Shown: positions 47,214 to 60,482 of the stretch, one piece after another
Layout of the letters: each line of letters starts with the position of its first letter
Position numbering within the stretch: the stretch's first letter is position 1
NCBI GenBank assembly: GCA_910574455.1
Contig: CAJSYZ010000005.1
Location: forward strand, 1,922,001 to 1,986,000
Direction of reading: 5' to 3'
Length of the DNA stretch: 64,000 nucleotides
Origin: Trichaptum fuscoviolaceum
Taxonomy: Eukaryota > Basidiomycota > Agaricomycetes > Hymenochaetales > Trichaptaceae
The notes under the pieces: generated by a model
The model's database searches: none
Told to the model about the DNA's origin: nothing
Seen by the model: only the letters and a program-made list of their open reading frames with translations
Program-made: the position numbers and the translations under genes

Positions 47214-50200
47214 CGACCCGGTTAAGCGCCTCCTCACATATACCCTGGACGTTCGACACGCCCTCCGCTTCCTTTTTGTCGATTTTATGAGCCGAACCGC
47301 AGCTGTCATCAACCTGACCCGTACGATCTTGCTCTGCTGCACTGCAGACATAACGCCTTTTTTCTTACGGCTTTTTGGACGGAATTAGTGTGATTTCAGG
47401 GTAATATTCGTAGTCTACAAGCAGGAGTTTTCATCGACCCCATATAATGCCTATGCATTGTATATTCGATATATACCTTACGCTACCGCAATGGAAGTCA
47501 ATGGATTTTGAATATGATTGAGGGATGAAGGTCGGCGTAATCAGGTCGTTTCGCGTTCGCTCGATAAAAGTAAGGCCAGAGGAGCTTGAATGATATGCAG
47601 CCAATAATAAGATTATAGAAGTAGTATTCTACTGCGCATTATATGAGCATAGCTTGCTTCTAACTAATAGCATTTGTCAATGTTCGGGGCGTAACACAGC
47701 CTAGAGATCCTGATTCCACTAGTAGCGGCTGGCCTTACGTTTCGCACTTCTGGAACTAGTGTACTAGATGGTTGTAGTACTGATGGACCCTCAGGCTCTC
47801 CAGCATGAGAAAGCTAAGCCTGGAAGATGAATCTGATTGAGGGCTGATTGATAAGGAGTCGACGAATCAGTGTCGATCATGCAATGCTTCCGAGTCTTAC
47901 TGAACCTAATACAGGCCATGCGTCTTCCACGATTCGCCTTGAATCATGATCAGTGGTAGTGTGAAGCCAGCATCTTTACAAAAACACAGCACAGACTACG
48001 CACAGCCAATGGCAGTTATGCATCGCCCCTCACAGATAAGGGGCTATTGATTGAGCCGCCTTGAGATGATGGCTGCGGATTCTCGACTGTAGACCGACGG
48101 CAAGCCGACTGCTGTATTTGGGATAAACACACCATGATGAAGGCGAGTGAGACGCTTCTTTGAGATAAATAGCTTGAGTTACCGGATCCTTACAATCTGT
48201 GCTTTGGGAATTTGCTGTGAGTAGGAATTGTGAGTGAAGTATACGATTACGATCTTAACGCACCTCAGAGACTCATCTGTTACAGCACAATTTTGCGAAA
48301 AAGCGCCTATTTAACGAGCGGCTGTCGTATTCCAGAGATGATACTTCAACAGAACACGAAACTTCCTTGCCGACCCGAAGAATTAATCATCGAAGTTGAA
48401 GGAGCAACGATGACTGCCATGATTTGCCTTTGTAGGTTTGGAGTCGACTGCAGTCATTATGACGAGCGAAAAAAGAGTCATTGACATGAGAAGAAATGGC
48501 GATCGTCGCATAACATGGGTGCAGATTTGTGGAAGGATGCTCTAGGCCGTGGTTCAGGTCTCAGACGTTGTCAAAGGGGGCCATTGGTCGTCAGAGTAAT
48601 GCCATTTCCAGCCTGAGACCAAGCTACATCATGAAGTCGTTGGTCAGTCAGAATAATTAGTAGTGAGCCAATGTCTGAGAGGTACTTAGTCAATAAATGC
48701 TCTGCAAGATGATACAAGTACCGGATAGCACCGTGACTGTCCTTCATTTGTCGGCTACATGTTCATGATCATCAACCTCAATGACTGAATCAGAGTATGG
48801 ACTGCAGTACTCGCGCAGCAAGTCCACACGGAATCAGCCATCGGAAAGACATGTTGACAGACTCGGAACCGTCGTGAAAGCGAAGCTATCGGACTGAGCT
48901 TGAAATAAATCTGTGAGAAGGCTGGGGAACGATACACGCGGCTCGCACCAGGCACTTCCCAAAACGGGCGAAAAGGAGGACGGAGCTCGGTGGCGTCGGG
49001 GCTTGGCATTGTGACCGTGACGCGCTCACGACAAGCTGACTCACTGCCAGTGCCGTGCCACCTCCCGCGTCGGCAGCGACTGCCAGTGGCGACTGCGGAA
49101 GCGCGAACGTATGTCCAATAAACCCGATCTCTCTCGGAGCGTGGCTCAGCGTGCATGTGACCTCCGCGAGGAAAATACACGTCAGCCTGAGGCGCGTCCG
49201 CTTGTGTGAGAGCGGTATGTGTGCTGAATGCAAGCAGGAGGAGGCGAGACAGGAGGACCTGCAAACAATTGTGAGTCCGTAAGGATCGGTTCCTCAATCA
49301 CTCACGTCCCCGAGCGCGTTCCTGTATTGTACCAGCTTCCTCCTCCAGATGACACCAAACAGGAGCCGTTAAATGGGAGGCGACCTTCTCGGACGGTCCT
49401 TTGCCTTTTGAACGAGCATGCCCGGTCACTCGTGGTCATGATGATCATTCATTCATTCCGCTTCAGACCCAGTCCGGTGAGCCACGGCGTCTTACAAACA
49501 AAACGTCAAGGCACACAGTAAGACATGACTGTATAATGGAATCATCATTCGCAACTACGAGGATCACAATAATGAGGCTCAGACTCACTGATATGTATGA
49601 GCGGAAGCTGTGGCTCTGAGTTCAATGGATGTTTTGCTGCGGAATGATGCCTAAGCCGAAGGGCAGTGATGCTAACGTTCTTGTGTTGAGCCGCATTCAT
49701 TTCGCGAAAGCAACAGAGTATTGCTAAAGCGGAGACCGCCGTCGAACACGATAGCGCACGCGGATGTTACTTCTTCTCGACGAAGTTGAGAATACAGTAC
49801 GTCTGGGCACTACATAGCAGATGCGCGCGACAGCTTCCCGCAGCGAGAAACGAGCACAAACAATCGTTGTACTTCGAGTTATCCGCGTCAGGGAAAGTAC
49901 GTGTATGACGCATGTACGGTGATACCGGTACAATGTCAGAGAAACCGCTGTCCGCTATAAGTTCACATCGTATGGAATGAAAGCTAGCCATCAACTGTAA
50001 TAGTGCTGCCGATGAAGAGCTTTGTCCAGCCTCGAGGAGACTAGACGGGAGAGCTCGAAAGCCCTTGATTCGAGCATAGCACCTGCCCCTTCTCATGTGC
50101 AGGGCTCTAGCGTCGAATTGCATGAGGAGAAAACGTGTTGAAGACCCTCCCCCAATAACACTCTGGACGACATCTACATGTACGAGTCGGCACGGTGAAA

Positions 50201-52535
50201 CCGACGGAAGCACTGTGTGAAGTTGTGGGCACAGTTCTCATACATGTAAACGAGCTAGAGCCAAGCATCAACTCACACACATATTACGAATGCTGTTGTC
50301 GGGATTCGAAATCGAAGTAAGCTGATCGTGCTATTCGATTCTATGTAGAATGGGTGACGTGGCCGGCCGCAGAGCGCAGTTGAGTCAGTGGAAGGTGGGA
50401 AGCAGCTCGCCATCACAACAGAACCCATGCGGATCATTAAAATTGCCCGTTCTCCCGAATGCGAAAACGTGCTCGATATAGCTTGACCCCAACGCAGAGC
50501 ACAAGCGTTACGCATTCTGCAGCACTGGCTTGCTAAGGCCTCATGAGAGACTCAAGCTGGACACGTTTGCACTGCATACAGAGGTCGAAGAGCACGATCA
50601 TCAGCGACCAGGAGTGAAGCACAAAGTTATCGTGAATTCACATAAACAGATAGAGGTATATCCATTCTGACAAAGGGCGATAGGATCGGAAATGATATCG
50701 ATGCGCGCGATATAGGTGATGCAATCGTGAGCACAAAACCTTGACTGTTTTTTCGAGGTCTCATGCTCGAAGAGTCATTGTTCATTGCCTTCTGAGAAGA
50801 TAAGGATGCCATAGTGATGTCAGAGCAACGCCTTCCGAGCCTCTCTATGGCGCGACGTCGAAGAGTGAGTCTTTCCCTCGCGTCCAAGAGACAAATAGAG
50901 GAAGTCAAGTCAGAATTCTCCCGCCTTTGCCCTGTTTGAAGGGGCTGGCCCTTGCGTAACAAGACAATTACAGATATCCGACGCGGGGACAGCATCAGAG
51001 TAGTGTCCTTTTGATTCGGCGTTGTTCTCTCTTTTGTTTTCCCAAACTTTTCGTTGGTAGGTTCATTCGCCGAAAAGCAATAATCACGCTTTGTTACGCC
51101 ACAAAGGCAGCTCAACGTGAAATTCGAGGGAGGACATTAAGGAGGAAGCCGGCTTGGCTGTAGGGGGGTAGGGGGAGTCGAGTCATAGCATCGTAGACTC
51201 CAGACCTGGGTTCATACACGGAAATAAATTGATCGTGCAAAACTGACTCGCAGCCTCCGGTAGCCGACTCCGATCACAATCGGAGTGATGACACGTCACA
51301 CTGTGACAGATTCCTTCCCGATATGGATGGTTCGAGATAGGAAGAACAAGAGACGACTGGATACGATCCCCGATGCATGGATACGTTCACCTTTCTTATC
51401 CTGCCAGAAAAAGAGCCACTCTGAAGCTGTTTGACTCTACTCAGACGCGAATTGGGCAGGGCGAGACAAGGAAGCTAGGAGAAATAATGGCCATGGCCTT
51501 TCTCCAATTGAAATGGGGATGCGTGTGAGATCCGGGATCATAATGAGGAGCTGTCTGGAAATAGCCAAGCTGATAGGTTTGCTGGACAGTTCCGAAGAAG
51601 AGGCTGGTAGTATTAGCCACTGCAACGCAGGTGGGGTCTCTTCCCAGACAGAACAGTAGCTTGATGTACAGGCGCCTAGCCCATGGAATCCGAGCTAGCT
51701 TTGCCCGAGCGACAAGAGTGCTTTGCAGAGCGAGATAGCAGTGCTGGAAGACACGCCGGGCGGGAGAGCGTCGGCCGGACGGACAGCATCGCGGTGAGGG
51801 GAAGTGAATAGTGTGCATCGCCCATGGAAGGATGGGCCAACAGCCACAGGCTCAGGTAAGGGGCGTGCCGAGTGCTGCCGAGACGCAAAATGCAAAGGAG
51901 TCACAGACTCACACGGCCGACCAATCGCAGCGAGTCACACTGGTGTCTTGTTTACGCGTGTTTGTAGCCCCCTCTGGCCTCCTGTATAACTCACACCAAT
52001 CTCAACAGACTCACCTCGACACAGACAGACCCTTCGCCGCCGCCGTGCTCATCGTTGCCCACACCGCCCTCGCTGTTGCATACACCCAGTCACAACACCC
52101 ACGCTCGTAGGATCCCGGATCTTACTCTAGGGCTTATTCGCGAAAGCGGCCGAGCTCTCCAGACAGGACTCCCGAGGTCGTAGACTTCGGAGCGTCCGTC
52201 TCGACTCTTTACGAGTCAAAATGTTTGTGCTACGAATGAATCGTTTGCCTCGCCTTGCCCTCCATAAAACCGCCAGCATCGACACCATCTCGCCTATTTC
52301 TGGATTTTCCAACCTCATTTCTACCTCACCCAATACATACATTACTGTCGATGCTTGCGGCGAGCGCAAGGCCTCTTACTGATTGACTATTTCTATCTCG
52401 TCTATCCCTACTCTCCGGAAAACTGGAAATCAATTATACGCCATCACCACTCAACGTATGCTATAAGCGTGTTCACTAGCTTTTATTCCGATTCGCTCTT
52501 ATCTACTCGTGCAAACGGTTTTGATCCCTCGAAAT
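47214..52535. other. Gene-poor 5.3 kb region
   Basis: No protein gene could be supported across 5.3 kb. The open frames (for example 48755-49297 and 49767-50213, minus) have no conserved motif, no signal or membrane logic, and no flanking exons that extend them. It contains an inverted pair of stress-element-like hexamers, GCCCCT and AGGGGC, at 48025-48044. G-rich runs (TAGGGGGGTAGGGGGAG) lie near 51161-51177, and a pyrimidine-rich leader precedes the cyclin gene. It could be a long cyclin promoter/5' UTR, a lncRNA locus, or decayed mobile sequence. Confidence 0.45.
52223..52267 (+). promoter_or_regulatory. Upstream ORF in the presumed cyclin leader
   Basis: ATG at 52223 opens a 14-codon frame ending TAA at 52265-52267. 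A second short frame (52351-52386, 11 codons) follows. Both lie within 320 nt of the cyclin ATG. If the leader is transcribed through here they would act as uORFs. The transcription start is unknown. Confidence 0.3.
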
Positions 52536-54753
52536 ATGCAAACCTTCCAACATACCGTCGCCCACCGGGGCGCTGGTGCGCCCCGGCCCCGGACGAACGC
52601 TCGATGGCACCCATACACGCCGCCTCGGTCGTCGGGCGGTCATACACCCAATTATGCTTCCCTTCGCTGTTCATCATCCCAGCAAATCCCCGCTTCCTCA
52701 GACTGCAACCAATATTTAATCACTCCTGCTTCGTCTGTGTACAGTATTTCTCCTGCATCAACCTCCTTTGCAATCTCCCCCTCCCGACCGTCGCCTTCGG
52801 GCTCTCAACTCCCTCCCAAGTCAATCAGCACTCAACCGCCACATGTTGCAAAGCCTCCTCAACCGGCAAAAGCGAACTACGTTGCGTCCTTAGTCGGTAC
52901 GTGACATTTCAATCAAATTCTTTTGGAGCATCCGCGGGTCGGTTCTCAGCCTCTCAGGATGTCTTTCTGTTCCTCTTTTTATCGACCAAGTATTTATTGG
53001 ACTCCTCTAATCTATTTATTATATTTATCTATTTATTATAGATCAAGCTGTGAAGTCTCTGTCCGACATATGGCGCCCCGAGTCCATACCGGTTGTCTTT
53101 TCGACGTCCACAAGAATTTCTGTGGCGAAACAACCTATTACACAACCCACACCTCAATGCCAAAGGCAATCCATCAGTCGACGCCACTCACTTCAGCTTC
53201 CATCACCCTGTTCTCCCACGACACAAATGTCACCCCTTCCGCCACCTTCGGAAGCGCCGAAATCATCATCAGCCTCTTTCATCGCATCGCAATACCTGGG
53301 CGAACAGTTCAGCAACGCAACCGTCGTCAGCGAGAAGGATCTTGTACCGATTCGGACGTTCGTCCAAGAAGTACTTCGTCGATCGCGCACGACTTGCAGT
53401 GTTCTGCAATCTGCATTATGCTATATCGAGGCGATAAGAAACAAGGTACCGGAGCTTGTCGAGGCAGAGAGGCAGGGGAGAGGAGTCAAAGGCGAGCCGG
53501 AGTTGGGTGAGAGGATCACAAAGTTGGAGGACGAATTGCAAGATTCGTTGGATTTTTTGACTTCTTCGGATACGATCATCAACGATGGCCTCCAAACAGA
53601 ATGCATGCCAACGTCTGACAATTTCGATATGAACACTGTTCCGACAGTTCTCCAAACTGACGCTACTCTCGTGGACGTACCGCAGCAGATGGCAGATGGG
53701 TCTGTTGACCCACTCAAGCGCCGCAAAACACCCGCAAAACCGCTTCCTACTCTCCCCGCTCTCCCGTCCCCTCTTCTTTGCCCACGTCGTGCATTTTTAG
53801 CTGCTCTAATTTTGGCTTCGAAGTTCCTTCAGGACAGATGCTATTCTAACCGGGCATGGGCTAAATTATCGGGCCTTCCGCCACGGGAAGTTGGCCGTTG
53901 CGAACGTGCGCTCGGTGATGCGCTTGAATGGCGTCTTTGGGTTGGTAAAGGTGCAAACAACAACTCTGAGGAAAGCTCTCGTTCTGTTATGCGCTCGAAG
54001 AGTGAAAGTGTCATTATGTTAGGCGGAGCGGTTCCGTCCAGAAGCATGTCACAGCTCCCGAGCCCGCCCATGGCAGATGCAGGAGCGAGTCCCGAGTTTG
54101 GTAGACATTTGGCAGTCTCGTGCCCCATGCCTATCCCAGCGCAAAAGCTGCAGTCTCTCAGACGTGCCGCAACGCTTCCAGATGATGCAGCGTTTCGAGG
54201 CGTTCCTCCAAGGTATAGGGCACCAGGCGCTCTCCCGTTTGCGTTCAATGTTGGCCAAACTACCACAGCTTCTTCGTACATGCCTTCTACATCAGGCGAG
54301 CATGGGTTGCCCTCATTCAGTGCCTTGCTCTCTCGGGTAGGCAGCAATTCTTTCTTCGGAACAGATGAGCCTACTCCTCGTATGTTCTACTCGCCCGAGA
54401 ACGCCCTTGATACCCCCAGTACTCAGACCGGAAGCGTATGGTCTCCTGCACCAAGCTCGAGCTCTACCGATTCGTCCGATTCTGGCTCCAGCGCTGGCTC
54501 TGTCGCTACTCCCCCGAACAATATGCTCACGCCGTGTATCACCAGTCGCGTCGGCTGTGGACCTCCATACGTCGATATCAGCGCTTGCGACTTCAGCAAG
54601 AACATGTATGGTGGAGTTGCGAACGTGTCTACGACCGCGGCTCCGATCAAGTCGTGGTACGCGCAAGTCTTGTCGGCAGGTTTTCCCGCGCAGGAATTTG
54701 GTCAGCTGTCCATGCTGGACGGCTCGGCCAGCGAAATTTGTGCCCAGGTCTAG
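52536..54753 (+). CDS. Pho80/Pcl-type cyclin
   Basis: Two exons (52536-52896, 53042-54753) sum to 2073 nt, giving 690 aa. The Pro/Ser-rich N-terminus starts MQTFQHTVAHRGAGAPRPRT. The cyclin box is split: DQAVKSLSDIWRPESIP and VPIRTFVQEVLRRSRTTCSV then LQSALCYIEAIRNKVPEL form the first helices. After a ~125-residue low-complexity insertion come RRAFLAALILASKFLQDRCY and SNRAWAKLSGLPPREVGRCE. These match Pho85-cyclin family boxes, so the product should activate a Pho85-like CDK in nutrient or cell-cycle control. The C-terminal ~340 residues are Ser/Pro-rich and disordered, with many SP/TP sites. The intron sits before DQAVKSLSD. No D-box or KEN was assigned. Confidence 0.87.
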
Positions 54754-55502
54754 GCTGTGTGTGCCGCAGCGAAGCTCGAGTGTCTTTCTGCTGATTTCTC
54801 ATCGCATTGTCGCTCGCTTTGCCCGCGGCGCCCCTTACCAAACTCGGTTATAATATCGCATCATAGAGTAACGCTTCTTGTTATCATTAGTCTCATTACT
54901 GTTCTTCTACCAATATCTCATATTCTTCTTTTTCTCTCTCTCCTATGAATGCGAATACTTTGCGAAACATTACTTTGCGTCCCTTTAACGTCGGTTCGCC
55001 TTTAAGCCTGTTTTGCGTGTGTTCTCTTTTATTCTTTTATTTCTTTCTCTCCCCTGCATTTACTTATTCCACGCTTTAGTTGTTTACGGACACTTGTACA
55101 CCAGAGAACCCGTCTATGCCATATGAGTTTATTTTTCTCTTCTTTTCTTTCCAAACTGTGTAGGTTGTTGTGAAGTCCAGTACGTTCACGAGTAGATAAA
55201 TTCCGAAATTAAACAGAAAACTGCCCCTTGAACTAAAGTCTAAGTATGATCACTGTTCATATCATATGATGACTACTTTACGAGCGCTTCTTCTGTGAAG
55301 GGGTTATTTATTTTCTAATTATAAACAAATTATGTAGCAAAAGCCTTTTTCTGTTCTCAGGTTTCGCATTGTACATTTACTATTCAATTATCATGTAGAT
55401 TACACATTGTCAACTGCAGCTAGTTATCCCCACTCGTATTCTGTCCCGTTATATGTCCGCAATGCTCATGCTCATGTATACCAAATGGTATTGTTGATCA
55501 CC
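54754..55502. other. Convergent 3' intergenic region
   Basis: 749 bp of T-rich sequence lie between the 3' ends of the cyclin gene and the small hypothetical gene. It contains several pyrimidine runs and AATAAA-like AT-rich stretches. No gene is seen. Confidence 0.45.
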
Positions 55503-56141
55503 TCATTCAGAAAAGAACTCAAGTGGTTTGTCCAGAGTTTGAACCGCTCTCCAGCTCCTCGGATGCCCATCTGCATCCTTAGTCCCTTCATCGGTAAGGA
55601 TCGAGTGAAAAACAACGTCCGCCTCGCCCTATATTAGACAAGTCAGTCGCTACATTTATATCGTAGTGCAGAGAAGTATGTGCATACCCTATTAGGGGGA
55701 TCGTGAATCCTGAATATAACATTGATGGTGCCGGTCAATCAGACCCCCAAATCAAAGAGGAAACACCGCAACGCACCTAACATGCACAAAACCTTCTCCT
55801 TCGTCGTCGTTGATCTTCGGAATCCTGATCTTGCCAAAGATGATCGTGCCGTATGAGGTGGGCCCGCTCCTGACCTGCACAAGATCCTTCTCGATGCTGA
55901 AGTCGACTAGCTCGCTGTCGGACAGGGCCGAGGCGCGCGACCACATCTTGGGCTCGTGCAGATCCCAGTGGTGCCGCGACTTGACTATCGCGGTCTTGAT
56001 GTGGTTCTCGACGACCTTGAACGCCTCAACCGCGTTTTCCTTTGGGGCGTGTGGCTCGTTGAGTTCAACGACATCGCGGGTTGCTATCGAAGTGGTGTTA
56101 GGGATGCATGTGAGGTGGGTGCATTCACGTTGCTCACCCAT
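55503..56141 (-). CDS. Small conserved hypothetical protein (152 aa)
   Basis: Four exons (56138-56141, 55777-56083, 55688-55709, 55503-55628) sum to 459 nt and read MATRDVVELNEPHAPKENAV ... FVHVRIHDPPNRGEADVVFH ... DKPLEFFSE. The frame closes perfectly across a 4-nt first exon and a 22-nt third exon. The body is compact and globular in composition (IKTAIVKSRHHWDLHEPKMW, GPTSYGTIIFGKIRIPKIND) with no signal peptide or membrane helix. I recall similar 'FVHVRI-D-P' proteins as uncharacterised in Agaricomycetes, but I cannot name the family or function. The splice consistency makes this a real gene rather than chance. Confidence 0.75.
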
Positions 56142-59100
56142 GTCTATCCCTGAATATATGCGCTTCGAAACGTCCTGTAAACACGTCTCGGGGTGATAGG
56201 TATCTCAAATAGAGGACTGCTTTCCGTACGGATGCAATGTGGTTGAGCGAAGAGTCTCTGACAGATGCCGGACGACTCCTTTGACGATGACGGCGGTGCT
56301 TGACCAATGTCTAAACATAGACTCCTACAGGTCTCCCACGGCTGCTATCGGCCCGGATTTGGCCGAAGAGTTTGACCCCAGCTCTCGTCAACAACGATGT
56401 CGAACACAACTCTAAAAAACTTCAGCGTTTACTCCTGTATTTCAACTTTGCTCCTTGAAAACTGCACCTTTGCTTCTGTCAAATCCCAGTATCATCGGCC
56501 TCAGCGCCATCCAAGATGTGATCCAGCCGGATCTAACACCAGAGCCTCATGTTCGACTCAGGAGGTCCGTGCAAGTGTGTAGCATCTTGGCCCTTTTGAA
56601 GTCTAAGAAAACCAAGGTGCCTTGGATTGATCTATAGTGGGCTCTGTTTCAGCCTTGAGAAGTTCCTGCGAAGGTCGGAAAACTCCACCCCAGAATGGCC
56701 GGCCCACCGGACACTTGAATTCTAATCCTTACTCCAATGGACGGATTCAAGTTTAGGCATTAGAAAGAGATAGCTAATACGCCGGTGCTAAGTAGTAGAT
56801 AACGGGATAGTGAGCGCTACTCCGAGTCCCTGCTTCGAGTACTGCTTCTTTGCTAATTAATTTCTGTACTAGATAACAGTGTTCGAGGTATGCATTGTCC
56901 ATCTCGTTTGAGGCACTTTTCATCGGCGCCGGTGCCCTCATCGTTGATCAACTTGAGTACACGCAGCTCCGACCCTGTCCCGTGATACGCAATTTCGAGC
57001 TGAGCAAGAAGGGAATCTTTCCATTCCGCATCTAATAAAGGAGCGGTTACTTTGGTTTGCGAATCGCCTCTATCAAACGATCATATCCAGCAGTTGTGGA
57101 ACGAGGGCAGGCGCGTGTTTGAGATTCCATAGCACAGAGAATTTTCATGCAATAGGTTTTACCGCTGTGAAACTTCTGCCGCCTCACTGGCATGTGTTGC
57201 GTTGAGGAAGCTTTTGCTCGCAAAGTGACAAAGGCTGGCGCCTTCCGTAATGTCGCTCGAAGACGGAGTACGGTCGTCAGGCTCCTTCGCAACAAGAAAA
57301 CGCCTCCGAGTCGTAAGTAATTTCCCATCAGCACATTCCTCTACGCCGCTCCTCTTCCGGCCAGATAGTTTTGGTTGAACGATCGGAGGAGTTTCTGTTT
57401 TTTTTTCTCTCCCCTTAATCAGACGCCAGAGCGCGCGAAGAACATCAAGGGAAGTGTCGTGCTCATTCTCATGTCGCCCTTTATGATTGATGGCTCCCTC
57501 TGGTATTAGGAACGGCGGAGAAACTTGAACGGCCAGCGCTCTTTATCACAATTTACTAGAGCTTAAAACTCCGCGGGCAGATCGAAAAATGTCGCTCTCA
57601 CCGTTTTCGGCGTCCCGATTCTTCAAGGCTTGTCGGACCTTCCGGAAAATCTGCTTGTGATTTAGATCCTACAGGAGCTGTTGCTGATGGAAGAAATCTG
57701 ATCAGTAACATCTCAAACCTTCAAACTACAGACAGACATCGCACTTCGTGAGCAACTGCATCCTTGCGAGAGGTCTGTTTCAGCTCCAGATGGCCAAACA
57801 TTTCAAACGGAGCAGTTTCTATTGCATCTGGCAATGTGCTTCACCCAGAAATTCACTGAGAGTCTGACAAGCTTTGGTTTACCCTTTCTATCCATCGCCC
57901 CCGCCTGATAGCGTCTTTTGTACTTTTGTGTGTCTCATTTCTTCTCAGGTTATGTTTCGGCCGGACGTCTTGAGGACCTTGCTTGCCAAAAGCGCGAGTG
58001 GTACGCATGCAATCGAGCGTTGCGACTATTTCGGGCGCTATCGACTGGGTATCTGCGAGAGCGCGAGCCTCCGAACGATCCGGAACTTTGCATCAATACG
58101 AAGGACTTACTTTCGGTCTACAGCGATGGTCAGTACCATGTGGCCAGTACTCCGAATTGGATTAGCACTATATTCGTTCTTGGAGGCTCCGGTGGGCACT
58201 ATCCGTCAGGTTGATCATCTCGATGTACATCTATCGTCCATCTCTCTCTGCATGATTACTTTTTGTTGCCGGGGTGATAAACGCAGCACAAACAATGAAG
58301 ATCTTGTCGGCTATATAAATTAAATTAGCGAAATTGCCCAGGGAAATTACGCAGTGCACTGTTTATGGCGTGTAGTCTGATCTTGCGGAAAGGCTTAGAT
58401 CAAACGCAGGTCACTGCTAGTATGATACATTAAGCAACATCTACGCCGATTCTTGAGTTTCCCCCCGCTAGGTATGCCTGCGATCAAGTGCCTGGAGCTG
58501 CGAAACTGCAGCGCTTTCGCTTAGGACGTACTAAGTGAATGTTGGTGGCGCTTCTGCCACTAAGTCTCCGTCCTCAAGATTTTAGCGACGCCAATCAGCT
58601 CATGAGTAGGACGGCAAAGCTGAAGATACGGAGGCTCCTTAGAGCCTAATAGACATCGTTTAGAACGGCATCAGAGGCTGCTCCGACAGCACTTCAGCTC
58701 ACAGAAGTGCTAAACTTATCCCTACTTAAGTAAGCAACATATCAGCGCTTGCAGGGACGCCCTCTCGCCAAGGCTGCCATGGGACCGCGTCCAAGAAAAA
58801 TCTCATATTTTCACAGAATAGATACATAAAATGATTTTTTCTTCGACGAGAGACGGACGGAGAAGTCCATGTGCGCAAACTGTGATCCTGAAACCGTTAA
58901 CCTCTTACCGAGAAGACTCGTCTATTCGAACACTGACAAGAGGATCGACATTACGTCAATGCCTATATTAGGGTACTACTAGCCGACGGGAGAACTTTAC
59001 TTCAAGTTGAACAGGTCGGACACTCGGCCACGCTCTTGTTCTCACCTTCACTTGCTCAAGACGAAGGGCGATCTCTCGGCTGGTTTCTCCGTGAGCAAAT

Positions 59101-60482
59101 TTTGAAGAAGACACACAGCCGGGGGCTTTTGCAAGCTTCCGCCCCCAACGCAATGAATCTGTCAGCCACCTGAAAGTGAGAGCATTCAGACGGAGGATAG
59201 CTGGATAATACAATCTGTTTATTGAGCCCTTCCTTCATCTATTGGAAATCTCGGCAAGTTTCGAGAAAAAATCTTTGTTCCTGCGTCCAGAGCTTGTAGT
59301 TGAGACGGAATTTAGGTGCGGGAATTGGGGGCGGCCGATCGATCAGAAGGAATATATGTATGTTTCTAGGGTTCTATGGTGTCAACGTCCCCTTTCTCCG
59401 AACTTCTTGCATTTGCGCAAGAAGCTAGCGGCCCTGCCCCATGTATACATACACATACTTACAGAGGGAATGTATTGCACGATGAATGAAATTCGTCGAA
59501 AGGCACAAGCGTGCAAGTGAGATAGTCGGTGGGGAATGGGATTTACACGAAGAAAACACATGTGAGGACACGGCCTTCGCAGTGCGTGATCTCCCCCCTA
59601 TAGAACTTCTAGTCAATTGTATCGGCGTCCGGTTCGATCACAAATCAAAAATGCGAGATCACCCATACGCCATACGCCTGAGCGAAGTAGTAACAAGCTA
59701 CTTGCATGTCTATACAGGTGCATATTTTCACGGACGGCTAGATCGGTCGATAGGTACAATGAATCTGAGATCCGGAGATTGAGATGGGGTGATGCGGTAG
59801 TCTTGGACGGGTGACCGCACGATCGCCTAGTAGTGGGACTCGTCAGAGGCCTCAGAACTCACGGACATGCCTGTCAATCTTTGAACTCATTATGCCACGA
59901 GAGTTGCTGGAAACCGCGATGCAGATGATTGCTTTGCTGCAACAAGTTCCTGTACCACGAAATTCACGGTGATCAAGCAGTGTTTGAGTAAATTAAAGGC
60001 AATGGGACGCACAGGCATGAGGGGAACTTGCAGTAGCTCCTATATGAAATTTAAATTCAAACGAACCCATTGTGTTGCATAGAAATTACGTCTTCATCAA
60101 GATGGACGGAATAGACACAGCGCCGTGAACACTATACATGCGCAAGTGACGACAAAGGCCCTCATAGAAGCTTGTCGCCCGCATATTCTTACATTACCGC
60201 AAAGTTTGATTCTATTTACAGGCAGGTCATCACTGTGATGGAGTTCTACAGAGTGCCCTGGGCATGACCGGGGGACCCGGTCGTGCGGTATAGTGCGATG
60301 GGTATACATGAACGATAGCAAAGAAGCGTGATCTGGAATGGTTGGACATCTCACTTGAAGAAGCCGCTGGAGCGAAAGCACACCGAACAGCGTATGGTCG
60401 GCGCTTTTGTCAATGCCGGCAGGGGAAAAAGAGGTAGATGGAAGCGGTGGCATGCCGGAATGTATTATGATTGAGAAATGCA
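56142..60482. other. Gene-poor 4.3 kb region
   Basis: No supportable gene. The open frames at 57874-58323 and 57047-57334 lack family motifs and flanking exons. T-runs such as the one near 57399-57410 are present. A short 5S-rRNA-like string occurs at 59799-59820 (see findings). The region could hold a rapidly evolving gene with many short exons that cannot be recognised by eye. Confidence 0.4.

Noticed and set aside
48755..49297. 180-codon minus-strand frame with a hydrophobic N-terminus
   Set aside because: No family resemblance, odd composition and no supporting splice sites; it begins within an otherwise featureless region.
52355..53041. 228-codon frame overlapping the cyclin 5' exon
   Set aside because: The alternative frame from 52536 splices exactly into the conserved cyclin box; this one does not.
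57874..58323. 149-codon plus-strand frame
   Set aside because: Composition is not protein-like across its length and two other overlapping frames of similar length exist; no conserved motif.
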